A DNA stretch of 21,599 nucleotides, taken from positions 1 through 21,599 of the forward strand of contig CALIDR010000177.1 in the NCBI GenBank assembly GCA_938022295.1. The letters are read 5' to 3'. Numbering within the stretch: position 1 is the first letter of the stretch; each line of letters opens with the position of its first letter. The stretch comes from an uncultured Burkholderiaceae bacterium. GTDB lineage: Bacteria > Pseudomonadota > Gammaproteobacteria > Burkholderiales > Burkholderiaceae_C. Shown here in pieces: positions 6,391 through 14,376 of the stretch. The notes below the pieces were generated by a model that searched no databases, was not told where the DNA came from, and saw nothing but the letters and a program-made list of their open reading frames with translations. The translations under genes and the position numbers were made by a program.

Positions 6391-8578
6391 GGGCGCCGCC
6401 GCCAGCGTGGCGGGCGTCGTCCAGCGGCGGCAGCGTGACGACGCAGCGGATGCCGCACGGGTCGCGCTCGCTCCACTGCACGTCGCCGCCGAGCTGGCGC
6501 ACGCGCTTGCGGATGCCGCCCAGCCCCAGCCCCGGCAGCCAGCACGCCGGCTCGCGCCCCAGCCCGTCGTCGGCGACGACCAGCCGCAGGCCGCCGCGGT
6601 CGTGGGTGATCTCGACCTCGACCCGGGTGGCTCGCGCATGCGCGATCACGTTGGTCACCAGTTCGCGCAGCAGCCGCGTCAGCGCCGACCACGGCACGAC
6701 GCCGAGTTCGGGGTCGCGGTCGGCGGCGAACGACCACGCGAGCGCGCACTGCGCGGCCTGCAGCCGCTGGCCGAGGTCGCACTTCCACTCGGCGGCCGCC
6801 TCCGACAGCCGGTGCGACGGCGCCACCAGGCCGCGGGTGAGCGTCTTCAGGTCCTGCAGCGTGTGGCGCAGGTAGTCCTCCATCTCGCGGTTCGGCGCCC
6901 GGTACATCAGCGTCAGCAGCCGCGCGCCGATGTCGTCGTGCAGGTCCTGCGCCAGGCGCAGCCGCTCCTCGCGCCGGCCCTGCTCGAGCGCGCCCTCGAC
7001 GGCGAGCACGCGCCGCAGCTGCTCGACGGCGTGGTCCGCGAGGCCCGCGTCGTCGGCGGTGAACAGGCGCAAGCCCTGCTGCGCGTGGCGCAGCACCAGC
7101 GCGCCGTCGCCCACCGGCAGCGGCACCACCAGCGCCGTGCCGCCGCCGGCGACCCGCGACGCGGCCGTCGCGGCGTCGCTGCCGATCGCGGCCGGCTCGA
7201 AGAGGTCGCGCAGCAGGGCGCGGCAGCGTTCGTCGGCACGCGTGGGGTCGTGCTCGACGTCGCGCGCGGCGCGGTACAGCAGGTCGAACACGCGCCGGGT
7301 GTCGAAAAAGCGCCGCCCGAGCAGGCGGTGGGCGACCCACTGGCGGGCCAGCGCGTAGGCCACGGTCGCCCCGGCGAGCGCGAGCAAGAGCGACTCGGCG
7401 CGCCCGAGCGCGAACACCGCCACGAGCAGCAGGTCTAGCGCGATCGCGAGCGTGCTGACCCCGGCCACGAGCGCGAACTCGCGCAGCAGCGGCCGCGTGC
7501 GCGCGAGCAGCGGCAGCGCCAGCAGCAGCGCGGCGACGAACACCGCCCACGCGACCGCCCCGACCTGCACGAGGTGCGGCGGCAGCTCGCCGTGCGCAGC
7601 GGCGACCGCGATCACGGCCGTCAGCAGCGCCAGCGTCGCGACCGCCGCCGTGCCGATGCGCCGCAGCACCGGCGCCAGCGGGTGCGGCCGGCGGCGCTGG
7701 CGCCACCCCATCAGCGCCGTCGCCGCACCGCCGGCCCCCATCAGCGCGCCCTGCATCCACCACCACCCGGCGGGCACGGCGCCGCGCACGAGCGCCAGCA
7801 GCAGTGTCAGCGCTGCCAGCCACGCCGCGGCGGCGATCCAGCGCGCCGCCGGCAGCCGCGAGGGGTGCCACGCCGCGGTGTGCACGACGGCGGCGCAGGC
7901 GACGAGTTCCGGCGCGAACCGCCATGGCCCGGCCAGCAGCGGCGGCAGCGCCCCGGGCCCGGGCACCGACTCGGCGGCGATCGCCAGCAGGTGCACGCCG
8001 TACGCCCCGCTCAGGACGGCAAACGGCAGCCAGCGTGCCCCTGGCCGCGCCACCAGCGCGACGACGCCGCTCAGGAACAGCGCGAGCGCCAGCGCGGCGA
8101 GCAGCCAGAACAGCGGCCCGAGCCCGCCCAGCCCGCGCGGCTGCAGGCCGACCGCGCGGGACGTGCCGTCGGCGAAGCGCAGCACGATCCGCCCCGCCGC
8201 GGCCGCCTGCCACCAGGCGTCGTCGGCCTGCGCGAGGTGGCGGCGTTCGGCGTCGCCGACGACCCAGCGCCGCGACCGCTGCAGCCACGACGCGTCGACC
8301 GCGGGCAGCGGTTCGGCGCTGCCGGCGGCGGCAAGGCGCTGGCCCGCCAGCGGCGCGAGCGACGGGTGCGTCGAGCCGGCGAGGACGACCTGGCCGCGCG
8401 CGTCCTCGCGCCACGACGCCGGCACCTGCGGCTCGGCGGCGAGCCGCGAGGCGAGGGCGAACACGGCCAGGCAGCCGAGCAGCGCGGCGAGCATCACGGC
8501 GTGCAGCCGCGTGCCGATCCACTGCGCGCCGCTCGTTCCGCCGTCGACGGCAATCCGGGCGCGGAGATCGGCGGCCAT
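6356..8578 (-). CDS. Multi-pass membrane sensor histidine kinase
   Basis: A 740-residue kinase. A membrane anchor (about 28-48) is followed by a probable periplasmic region (about 49-153), then about eight hydrophobic segments between 155 and 410, a GAF-like stretch (about 425-530), a HisKA_3-type dimerisation helix with phospho-acceptor His547 in LAQDLHDDIG, and a HATPase domain with Asn643 in LRELVTNVIAHA, ADDGLG (669-674) and GLGLGGIRKR. It should sense an unknown signal at the membrane and pass phosphate to the regulator encoded just upstream (19-base gap). No good ribosome binding site precedes ATG 8578, so translation may be coupled. The last 11-12 residues are encoded by DNA that also encodes, on the other strand, the end of the alpha-E protein; the conserved kinase fold ends near residue 717, so this tail looks dispensable. 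Confidence 0.9.
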   Translation of the reverse strand: MAADLRARIAVDGGTSGAQWIGTRLHAVMLAALLGCLAVFALASRLAAEPQVPASWREDARGQVVLAGSTHPSLAPLAGQRLAAAGSAEPLPAVDASWLQRSRRWVVGDAERRHLAQADDAWWQAAAAGRIVLRFADGTSRAVGLQPRGLGGLGPLFWLLAALALALFLSGVVALVARPGARWLPFAVLSGAYGVHLLAIAAESVPGPGALPPLLAGPWRFAPELVACAAVVHTAAWHPSRLPAARWIAAAAWLAALTLLLALVRGAVPAGWWWMQGALMGAGGAATALMGWRQRRRPHPLAPVLRRIGTAAVATLALLTAVIAVAAAHGELPPHLVQVGAVAWAVFVAALLLALPLLARTRPLLREFALVAGVSTLAIALDLLLVAVFALGRAESLLLALAGATVAYALARQWVAHRLLGRRFFDTRRVFDLLYRAARDVEHDPTRADERCRALLRDLFEPAAIGSDAATAASRVAGGGTALVVPLPVGDGALVLRHAQQGLRLFTADDAGLADHAVEQLRRVLAVEGALEQGRREERLRLAQDLHDDIGARLLTLMYRAPNREMEDYLRHTLQDLKTLTRGLVAPSHRLSEAAAEWKCDLGQRLQAAQCALAWSFAADRDPELGVVPWSALTRLLRELVTNVIAHARATRVEVEITHDRGGLRLVVADDGLGREPACWLPGLGLGGIRKRVRQLGGDVQWSERDPCGIRCVVTLPPLDDARHAGGGALRPPPAPGSRG

Positions 8579-8597
8579 GGCGCGCGCCCGTTCGAAG

Positions 8598-9338
8598 TCA
8601 GACCAGGCCGTGCTTGCTCGCCAGCACGGCCGCCTCGGCGCGGCTGGAGACGTTGAGCTTGCGGTAGATCGACTTGATGTGGTCGTTGACGGTGAACCAG
8701 CGGATCCCCATCAGGCTCGCGATCTCCTTGATCGTGAAGCCCTTGCTGAGGAAGGTCAGCACCTCGGTCTCGCGCGGGGTCAGGCGGTCGTGCTCGGAGC
8801 CCGCGTCGAGCGCCACCGGGCCGGCGGCGGCGGGCGCGGCGGACAACGTCAGGCCGGCGTCGGGCGCGGGCGCGTCGCCTTCGCGCGCAGCGGGGCGGAA
8901 GTGGTGCAGCAGGCGGCGCGCGATCGCCGGCGACAGCGGCGGCTGGCCGCGCACGATCTTCTGCAGTTCCTCGACCAGCACCTCGAAGCGGTCCTCCTTC
9001 AGCAGGTAGCCGTCGGCGCCGCGCTGCAGCGCGGGGAAGAGGTGATCGTCGTCGGAGTACAGCGTGGTGACGATCTTGGTGGCCGGATGGCGACGCAGCG
9101 TGGCCAGCAGGTCGAGCCCGCTGCCGTCGGGCAGCTCGAGGTCGACCAGGATCAGACGGTAAGTCTCGCCGCCCTGCCGGCCGTCCTCGCCGCCGGCGAG
9201 CTCGACCTGCCGGCGTGCCGCCTCGACGCCGTCGGCCTCGGCGATCGCCAGCGGATCGCTGAAGCTCTCGCGCACGACGCGGGCCAGGAACGCACGCGCG
9301 ACGGGGTTGTCTTCGACGATCAGGACCTTGACGGTCAT
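8598..9338 (-). CDS. NarL/LuxR-family response regulator
   Basis: A 246-residue DNA-binding regulator. ATG 9338 was chosen over upstream in-frame starts because AAGGA lies about 9 bases before it and the receiver fold begins at once (MTVKVLIVEDN). The receiver domain has Glu9-Asp10, phospho-acceptor Asp66 in LILVDLELPDGSG, Thr91/Thr92 and Lys114 in YLLKED. An extra glycine-rich loop (about 48-59) precedes the phosphorylated strand. A proline/alanine-rich linker (about 148-182) leads to the LuxR-type helix-turn-helix, LTPRETEVLTFLSKGFTIKE (186-205), followed by the recognition helix around WFTVNDHIKSIYRKL. The partner kinase follows in the same operon. Target genes are unknown; the neighbouring ATP-grasp/alpha-E cluster is possible, but nothing in the sequence proves it. 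Confidence 0.93.
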   Translation of the reverse strand: MTVKVLIVEDNPVARAFLARVVRESFSDPLAIAEADGVEAARRQVELAGGEDGRQGGETYRLILVDLELPDGSGLDLLATLRRHPATKIVTTLYSDDDHLFPALQRGADGYLLKEDRFEVLVEELQKIVRGQPPLSPAIARRLLHHFRPAAREGDAPAPDAGLTLSAAPAAAGPVALDAGSEHDRLTPRETEVLTFLSKGFTIKEIASLMGIRWFTVNDHIKSIYRKLNVSSRAEAAVLASKHGLV

Positions 9339-9453
9339 GCGCGATGTCCTTCGCGCCCGCCCGGGGTCGGCGCCCTGCGCGCGCCCCCGGTTCCCAACGG
9401 GCATCGGTCTCCGAGTTGACGGGCACTGTAGCGCATGGCCCGCGCATCGGCGA

Positions 9454-9468
9454 GGCGGCTGCGCCGCC
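9454..9468. terminator. GC hairpin between oxidoreductase and regulator genes
   Basis: GGCGGC-TGC-GCCGCC is a perfect 6-bp stem with a 3-base loop, 22 bases beyond the stop of the oxidoreductase gene on the - strand. No T-run follows, so it would be at most a weak intrinsic terminator. The rest of the 151-base gap (9339-9489) must hold the promoter of the regulator/kinase operon. The only -10-like sequence I see is TACAGT on the - strand (9430-9425), without a good -35. Confidence 0.3.
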
Positions 9469-9489
9469 CCACGATGGGGGAGCGCGGGG

Positions 9490-10467
9490 TCAGTCGTTGA
9501 CGAGCAGCAGCTTGCCGCGCACCTGCCGGCTGCCCATGCGGGCGTACGCCTGGCGCAGCGCCGGCATCGGCAGGCGCTGGTCGACGACCGGCTTGACCTT
9601 GCCCTGCATGTACCACTGCACGAGCTCGCGCATGCCCTGGGCGAAGGCCTGCGGCTCGCGCTTGACGAAGTCGCCCCAGAACACGCCGACCACCGAGGCG
9701 CCCTTGAGCAGCATCAGGTTCCACGGCAGCGCCGGGATCGTGCCGCCGGCGAAGCCGATCACGAGGTGCCGCCCGCGCCAGGCGATCGAGCGGAACGCCG
9801 GCTCGGCGAGGTCGCCGCCCACCGGGTCGTAGATCACGTCGGGGCCGCGTCCGCCGGTCAGCGCCTTGAGCCGCTCGCGCAGGTTCTCGCTGCCGTAGTC
9901 GATCGTCGCGTCGGCGCCGATCGAGCGGATCAGCGCGCACTTGTCGGCGCTCGACGCGGCGCCGATCACGTGCGCGCCGGCCGCCTTGGCGATCTGCACC
10001 GCCGCCGTGCCGACGCCGCCGGCCGCACCGAGCACGAGCACCGTCTCGCCGGCGTGCACGGCGCCGCGGTCGATCAGCGCGTGGTGCGACGTGCCGTAGG
10101 TGAACGCGAACGCGGCACCGTCCTCGACGTCGAACCCCGGCGGCAGCGGCAGCACCTGCGCCGCCGGGACGCAGGCGTGGGTGGCGAAGCCGCCGGTCGA
10201 GCCGATGACGGCCACCGCGTCGCCGGGCTTGACGGCGGTCACGCCGTCGCCGACCGCCTCCACCGTGCCGGCGAACTCGGAGCCCGGCACGAACGGCAGC
10301 GGCGGCTTGAACTGGTACTTGCCCTCGACGATCAGCAGGTCGGGGAAGTTCAGGCTCGCCGCCCGGATCGCCACGCGCACCTCGCCCGGACCCGGCTCGG
10401 GGGTCGGCAGCTCCTGCCACTGCAGCGCGTCGGCGCCTTCGAGCGTGGCGCAGATCCAGGCCTTCAT
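9490..10467 (-). CDS. Zinc-free MDR oxidoreductase, NADPH:quinone reductase-like
   Basis: A 325-residue medium-chain reductase. A strong GAGGAG lies 6 bases before ATG 10467. The N-terminal catalytic domain has SLNFPDLLIVEGKYQFKPPL (38-57) and PFVPGSEFAGTV, typical of the quinone oxidoreductase/zeta-crystallin branch. The Rossmann domain carries GAAGGVG (147-153), then VQIAKAAGAHVI, a nucleotide-binding loop that in this family normally favours NADPH. The structural and catalytic zinc ligands of alcohol dehydrogenases are absent. The protein is expected to be cytosolic and to reduce a quinone, enone or enoyl compound. The true substrate cannot be told from sequence. It is transcribed away from surE, with a 96-base gap between the two starts. 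Full length, nothing missing. Confidence 0.9.
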   Translation of the reverse strand: MKAWICATLEGADALQWQELPTPEPGPGEVRVAIRAASLNFPDLLIVEGKYQFKPPLPFVPGSEFAGTVEAVGDGVTAVKPGDAVAVIGSTGGFATHACVPAAQVLPLPPGFDVEDGAAFAFTYGTSHHALIDRGAVHAGETVLVLGAAGGVGTAAVQIAKAAGAHVIGAASSADKCALIRSIGADATIDYGSENLRERLKALTGGRGPDVIYDPVGGDLAEPAFRSIAWRGRHLVIGFAGGTIPALPWNLMLLKGASVVGVFWGDFVKREPQAFAQGMRELVQWYMQGKVKPVVDQRLPMPALRQAYARMGSRQVRGKLLLVND

Positions 10468-10549
10468 CGGTGCTCCTCGTTGTCTCGTGGGGCGCCGATG
10501 ATAGGCAACGCGCCGCGCGCGCCGGACCGGCCGCCGCGGGCCGCGCTCC

Positions 10550-10555
10550 TAGAAT
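10550..10555 (+). promoter_or_regulatory. Candidate -10 box for surE (near-leaderless)
   Basis: TAGAAT lies 8 bases before the surE ATG, and no Shine-Dalgarno sequence lies between them. Transcription would start within about two bases of the ATG. No matching -35 is visible. Confidence 0.4.
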
Positions 10556-10563
10556 GCCGCGCC

Positions 10564-11316
10564 ATGCGCATCCTGATCGCCAACGACGACGGCTACCTCG
10601 CCCCCGGCATCGCCGCCCTCGTCGAGGCGATGCAGGGGCTCGGCGAGATCGACGTCGTCGCGCCGGAGCAGAACGCGAGCGGGACGTCGAACGCGCTGAC
10701 GCTGAACCGGCCGCTGAGCGTGTTCACCGCCGCCAGCGGCGCGCGCGTCGTCAACGGCACGCCGTCGGACTGCGTGCACGTCGCGCTGACCGGGCTGCTG
10801 CCGCAGCGGCCCGACCTCGTGCTGTCGGGCATCAACAACGGCGCCAACATGGGCGACGACACGCTGTACTCGGGCACCGTCGCCGCGGCGATGGAAGGCT
10901 ACCTGTTCGGCATCCCGGCGATCGCGTTCTCGCAGGTCGAGAAGGGCTGGAAGCACCTCGACGCCGCCGCCCGCGTCGCGCGGCGCATCGTCGAGCGACT
11001 GCTCGCCGAACCGCCGGCGGGCGCGCCCTTCCTGCTCAATGTGAACATCCCGAACCGGGCCGACGCCGACGCGCTGCCGCAGCTCATCACGCGGCTCGGC
11101 CGTCGCCACGCCAGCGAGCCGGTGATCCGGCAGACCAACCCGCGCGGCGAGCCGATCTACTGGATCGGCCCGGCCGGTGACGCCCGCGAAGCCGGCGAGG
11201 GCACCGACTTTCACGCCACCGCCAGCGGCTGCGTCTCGATCACGCCGCTGCAGGTCGACCTGACCGACCACGCCGGCCTGCCGCAGTGGCGCGCGCGACT
11301 CGAGGGCGGGCGGTGA
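10564..11316 (+). CDS. surE: 5'-nucleotidase/phosphatase SurE
   Basis: A 250-residue SurE. This family consists of metal-dependent cytosolic phosphatases that release phosphate from nucleoside 5'- and 3'-monophosphates (and, in some species, polyphosphate) and support survival in stationary phase. The metal and catalytic site is intact: Asp8-Asp9 in IANDDGYLAPG, Ser39 in PEQNASG and Asn91 in LSGINNGANMGDD, followed by LYSGTVAAAMEG. NGTPSDCVH (64-72) is also family-typical. The length is normal. It is the first gene of the classic surE-pcm-nlpD-rpoS cluster. The stop overlaps the next start as GTGA, so pcm translation is probably coupled to it. There is no recognisable ribosome binding site, and a -10-like TAGAAT sits directly upstream. 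Confidence 0.97.
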   Translation: MRILIANDDGYLAPGIAALVEAMQGLGEIDVVAPEQNASGTSNALTLNRPLSVFTAASGARVVNGTPSDCVHVALTGLLPQRPDLVLSGINNGANMGDDTLYSGTVAAAMEGYLFGIPAIAFSQVEKGWKHLDAAARVARRIVERLLAEPPAGAPFLLNVNIPNRADADALPQLITRLGRRHASEPVIRQTNPRGEPIYWIGPAGDAREAGEGTDFHATASGCVSITPLQVDLTDHAGLPQWRARLEGGR

Positions 11317-12092
11317 GCCAGCGCCCGCCGCGCTTTCCGCTGCCGCTGGACCGGGTCGCCGCGGGGGCGCGGGCAGCCAACAACGCCCCCCGGCCGCCCC
11401 GTGCGGCCGCGCCGACGCCAGCGCCGCAGGGCATCGGTCTCGACTCCGAGGCGGTGCGGCGGCGCATGGTGCAGCGGCTGCGCGCCGGCGGCGTGCACCA
11501 CGAAGCCGTGCTCGCCGCCTTCGCGGCGGTGCCGCGGCACCACTTCGTCGACACCGCGCTCGCCGCGCAGGCCTACGAGGACACGGCGCTGCCGATCGGC
11601 CTCGGGCAGACGATCTCCAAGCCGTCGGTCGTCGCGCGCATGCTCGCGCTGCTGGCCGACGGGCGCAGCGCGCAGGCCGCGGGCCACTTCGGGCGGGTGC
11701 TCGAGATCGGCACCGGCTGCGGCTATCAGACGGCGCTGCTGGCGCTTCTGGGCCGGCAGGTGATCTCGGTCGAGCGCCTGCGCCCGCTGCACGACAAGGC
11801 GCGCGAGCGGCTCGCCGCGCTGCCCCGCGCCAACGTGCGGCTCGTGCACGGCGACGGGCGGCTAGGCCACCCGCCCAACGCGCCGTACGACGCGATCGTC
11901 GCCGCCGCCGGCGGCGACGACGTGCCGCCGGCGTGGCTCGAGCAGCTCGCCGTCGGCGGGCGGCTCGTCGCGCCGACGCGCGCCGGCGGCGGCGGCCAGG
12001 TCCTCGTCGTCGTCGACCGCACCGACGCCGGCTGGCAGCGGCGCTGTCACGAGCCGGTGCAGTTCGTCCCTCTAGAATCCGGCGTCGCTTGA
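11313..12092 (+). CDS. pcm: Protein-L-isoaspartate O-methyltransferase
   Basis: A 259-residue enzyme that uses S-adenosylmethionine to methylate isoaspartyl residues, the first step in repairing aged proteins. GTG 11313 was chosen because it overlaps the surE stop codon by four bases. Family motifs are FAAVPRHHFVD (70-80), ALPIGLGQTISKPSVVARM (92-110), the SAM-binding VLEIGTGCGYQTALLA (129-144), and APYDAIVAAAG with LVAPTRAGGGGQ near the end. Compared with the enterobacterial enzyme (about 208 residues), it has a proline/alanine-rich N-terminal extension of about 45 residues, which may simply be disordered. The 3' end of the gene contains a -10-like TAGAAT that could serve nlpD. The position between surE and nlpD fits the conserved cluster. 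Confidence 0.95.
   Translation: MSQRPPRFPLPLDRVAAGARAANNAPRPPRAAAPTPAPQGIGLDSEAVRRRMVQRLRAGGVHHEAVLAAFAAVPRHHFVDTALAAQAYEDTALPIGLGQTISKPSVVARMLALLADGRSAQAAGHFGRVLEIGTGCGYQTALLALLGRQVISVERLRPLHDKARERLAALPRANVRLVHGDGRLGHPPNAPYDAIVAAAGGDDVPPAWLEQLAVGGRLVAPTRAGGGGQVLVVVDRTDAGWQRRCHEPVQFVPLESGVA
12073..12078 (+). promoter_or_regulatory. Candidate -10 box for nlpD inside pcm
   Basis: TAGAAT lies within the last codons of pcm, 46 bases before the nlpD ATG. No -35 is evident. If used, it would let nlpD and rpoS be transcribed apart from surE-pcm. Confidence 0.35.
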
Positions 12093-12124
12093 GGGGGCGG
12101 AGCGAAGCCATTGCCAGACACCGC

Positions 12125-13090
12125 ATGAAGTCAGTCTTCCGCAGGGCCCTGCAGGCGTGCACGGCGTGCGCCGTCGCGTCGATCCTGGCGGGCTGCGCCG
12201 CGCCGCGGGCGCCGGCGCCAGTCGAGACCCGCACGCCCACGGCGCCTCGCGTGGCAGCCCCGGCGGCGCCCGCCGATGCGGCCACGGCGGTCGAGGCGCT
12301 TCCGGCCACCGCCGCGCCGCCGGGTGCCGAGAATGCCGGCAAGCCCGGTTACTACACCGTCAAGCCCGGCGACACGATGATCCGCATCGGCCTCGAGCAC
12401 GGCCAGAACTGGCGCGACATCGCGCGCTGGAACAACCTCGAGAACCCGAACGTGATCGAAGTCGGCCAGGTGCTGCGCGTCGTGCCGCCGGCGGCCACCG
12501 TCACCGCCGCCGGCGTCGTCGTGCAGCCGGTGGCGCCTTCGGCCGTCGAGTCGCGTCCCCTCGAGCCGCGGCCGGCGGGCGCGCCGGCGTCGGCGCCCGC
12601 GGCCACGCCGGCTCCCACGGCGTCCGGGGCGGCGACGCCGCAGCCGGTCGGCCCGTCAGCCACCGCGTCGCCGGCGCCCGCGGCGCCGGCCGCGCCGGCA
12701 GCGCCGGCGCGCGACCCCGACGAAGACATCACGTGGATCTGGCCGGCCGCGGGCACGGTCGCCAACGGCTTCGACGAGAACCGCAGCAAGGGCCTGGCGA
12801 TCCTGGGCAAGGCGGGGGATCCCGTCGTCGCCGCAGCCGACGGCCGCGTCGTCTACGCCGGCGCCGGCCTGCGCGGCTACGGCAACCTCGTGATCGTCAA
12901 GCACAACAACACCTACCTCAGCGCCTACGCCCACAACCGCACCCTGCTCGTCAAGGAGGACCAGGTCGTGCGGCGCGGGCAGCCGATCGCGGAGATGGGG
13001 TCGACGGACGCCGACCGCGTCCAGCTCCACTTCGAGATCCGCCGCCAGGGGCGGCCGGTCGACCCCGCCAAGCTGCTGCCGCCGCGCTAG
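12125..13090 (+). CDS. nlpD: NlpD-like lipoprotein, LysM plus degenerate M23 domain
   Basis: A 321-residue lipoprotein. The signal peptide ends in the lipobox LAGC with Cys24, so it should be lipid-anchored, normally in the outer membrane. LysM (about 76-120, YYTVKPGDTMIRIG) binds peptidoglycan. A long Pro/Ala linker (about 121-200) leads to an M23 peptidase-like domain (about 203-316) with GRVVYAGAGLRGYGNLVIVK and YAHNRT. The domain lacks the usual metal ligands: the HxGxD site reads S-K-G-L-A (221-225), and the final HxH reads Q-L-H (300-302). As in other NlpD/EnvC proteins, it should therefore activate a cell-wall amidase (AmiC type) rather than cut peptidoglycan itself. It directly precedes rpoS, as in many proteobacteria, where the main rpoS promoter can lie inside nlpD; I see no clear promoter there. 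Confidence 0.95.
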   Translation: MKSVFRRALQACTACAVASILAGCAAPRAPAPVETRTPTAPRVAAPAAPADAATAVEALPATAAPPGAENAGKPGYYTVKPGDTMIRIGLEHGQNWRDIARWNNLENPNVIEVGQVLRVVPPAATVTAAGVVVQPVAPSAVESRPLEPRPAGAPASAPAATPAPTASGAATPQPVGPSATASPAPAAPAAPAAPARDPDEDITWIWPAAGTVANGFDENRSKGLAILGKAGDPVVAAADGRVVYAGAGLRGYGNLVIVKHNNTYLSAYAHNRTLLVKEDQVVRRGQPIAEMGSTDADRVQLHFEIRRQGRPVDPAKLLPPR

Positions 13091-13118
13091 GCGACGCCGC
13101 ACCGCCCGGGAGTCCCGC

Positions 13119-14096
13119 ATGAGCCGGCTGCACGGACGCGACGCGCAGCGGGCGGCGGGGTTCGGCGGCCCCGCGCCGCCCTTCGACGCCGCCGGTGGCG
13201 CGGACGCGGCGGCCGACCGCGAGATCGCCTCGCCCGGTCCTGCCGACGGCGGCGACGCACTGCAGCACTACCTGCGCGACATCCGCAAGGCGCCGCTGCT
13301 CGACGCCGCGCAGGAGGCCGCACTTGCCACGCGCGCGCGCGGCGGCGACTTCCGGGCCCGCCAGGCGATGATCGAGCACAACCTGCGCCTGGTCGTCAGC
13401 ATCGCCAAGCACTACCTCGGCCGCGGCCTGCCGCTGGGCGACCTGATCGAGGAAGGCAACCTCGGCCTGATGCACGCCACCGCCAAGTTCGAGCCCGAGC
13501 GGGGGTTCCGCTTGTCGACCTACGCGTCGTGGTGGATCCGCCAGGCGATCGAGCGAGCGATCGTCCAGCAGGCGCGGCTGGTGCGGCTGCCGGTGCACGT
13601 CGTGCGCGATCTGCACACCGTGCTGAAGGCCCGGCGCGCGCTCGAGGCGCGCCGCGCCACCGACCCGCGCGCGAGCGACCGGCCGGTCGCGGCCGAGGAC
13701 ATCGCCGCCGCGCTGCAGCGGCCGGCGCGCGAGGTCGCCGCGCTGCTGCGGCACGCCGAGGCGCAGGCTTCGCTCGACGCGCCGCTGGACCACGGCAGCG
13801 GCGACAGCCTGCTCGACGGCATCGCCGACGAACAGGCCGACGACCCGGCCGCGCTGCGGCTGCGGCACGAGGTCGGCGAACTGGTCGAGCACCGCCTGGC
13901 CGACCTCGACGCGCGCGAGCGCGACGTGCTCGCCGGCCGCTTCGGCCTCGACGGCCGCGAGCCGCAGACGCTGGAGGCGGTGGCGGCGCGCCACGGCGTG
14001 ACACGCGAGCGCGTCCGCCAGATCCAGCAGGAGGCGCTCGCCAAGCTCAAGCGCGGCATGGCGCGCCATGGCGTCGACCGCGACGCCGTCCTCTGA
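13119..14096 (+). CDS. rpoS: RNA polymerase sigma factor RpoS
   Basis: A 325-residue group 2 sigma-70 factor, the master regulator of stationary phase and general stress. GGGAG lies 6 bases before ATG 13119. After a variable N-terminus (1-45), region 1.2 begins at ALQHYLRDIRKAPLL (47-61). Region 2 holds IEHNLRLVVSIAKHYLGRG (85-103), DLIEEGNLGLMHATAKFEP and the -10-recognition stretch FRLSTYASWWIRQAIERAI (130-148). Region 3 follows LPVHVVRDLHTVLK. Region 4 carries FGLDGREPQTLEAVAARHGV and the -35-recognition helix TRERVRQIQQEALAKLK (295-311). RpoS-like traits are the short spacer between regions 1.2 and 2 and the nlpD neighbour, which separate it from RpoD. The last 29 bases overlap the next gene. 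All DNA-binding elements look intact. Confidence 0.96.
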   Translation: MSRLHGRDAQRAAGFGGPAPPFDAAGGADAAADREIASPGPADGGDALQHYLRDIRKAPLLDAAQEAALATRARGGDFRARQAMIEHNLRLVVSIAKHYLGRGLPLGDLIEEGNLGLMHATAKFEPERGFRLSTYASWWIRQAIERAIVQQARLVRLPVHVVRDLHTVLKARRALEARRATDPRASDRPVAAEDIAAALQRPAREVAALLRHAEAQASLDAPLDHGSGDSLLDGIADEQADDPAALRLRHEVGELVEHRLADLDARERDVLAGRFGLDGREPQTLEAVAARHGVTRERVRQIQQEALAKLKRGMARHGVDRDAVL

Positions 14097-14367
14097 ACCG
14101 CCGCCGGACGCCGCGCGGATCGAGCGCGCGATCGTCGACCTGCTCGCGCGCCGCCGCGCCGGCGCGAGCGTCTGTCCCTCCGAGGTGGCGCGCGCGATCG
14201 ATCCCGCCGGCTGGCGCGCGCGGATGGACGACGTGCGCGCCGTCGCGCGCGGCATGGCCGCCGGCGGCGGGCTCGTCGTCACCCAGCGCGGCGCGGTGCT
14301 CGACCCGCGGCAGCCCTGGCGCGGCGCGGTGCGCCTGGCACTGCCACCCGCGAAGCGCCCCGGATAA
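14068..14367 (+). CDS. DUF3253 family small protein
   Basis: A 99-residue protein whose start lies inside the end of rpoS (29-base overlap, different frame). The family signature is clear: IERAIVDLLARR (18-29), CPSEVARAIDP (36-46), WRARMDDVRAVARGMAAGG and VVTQRGAVLDPRQP (70-83). The shape suggests a small winged-helix fold, but no function is established for DUF3253 and I assign none. No membrane segment or signal peptide. ATG 14068 gives the full domain plus a short flexible N-terminus. The next gene, rlmD, starts nine bases after the stop, so the gene is wedged between rpoS and rlmD on the same strand and is probably made together with RpoS through coupled translation. Confidence 0.85.
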   Translation: MASTATPSSEPPPDAARIERAIVDLLARRRAGASVCPSEVARAIDPAGWRARMDDVRAVARGMAAGGGLVVTQRGAVLDPRQPWRGAVRLALPPAKRPG

Positions 14368-14368
14368 T
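14363..14368 (+). promoter_or_regulatory. Candidate -10 box for rlmD (near-leaderless)
   Basis: GATAAT overlaps the stop of the DUF3253 gene and lies 8 bases before the rlmD ATG, the same distance as TAGAAT before surE. There is no Shine-Dalgarno sequence between box and start, and no evident -35. Confidence 0.35.
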
Positions 14369-14376
14369 CGCCGCGC

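Noticed and set aside
7452..9419. 655-residue + strand open frame across the kinase and regulator genes
   Set aside because: It spans two real - strand genes and their boundary, and has low-complexity Ala/Ser/Arg composition.
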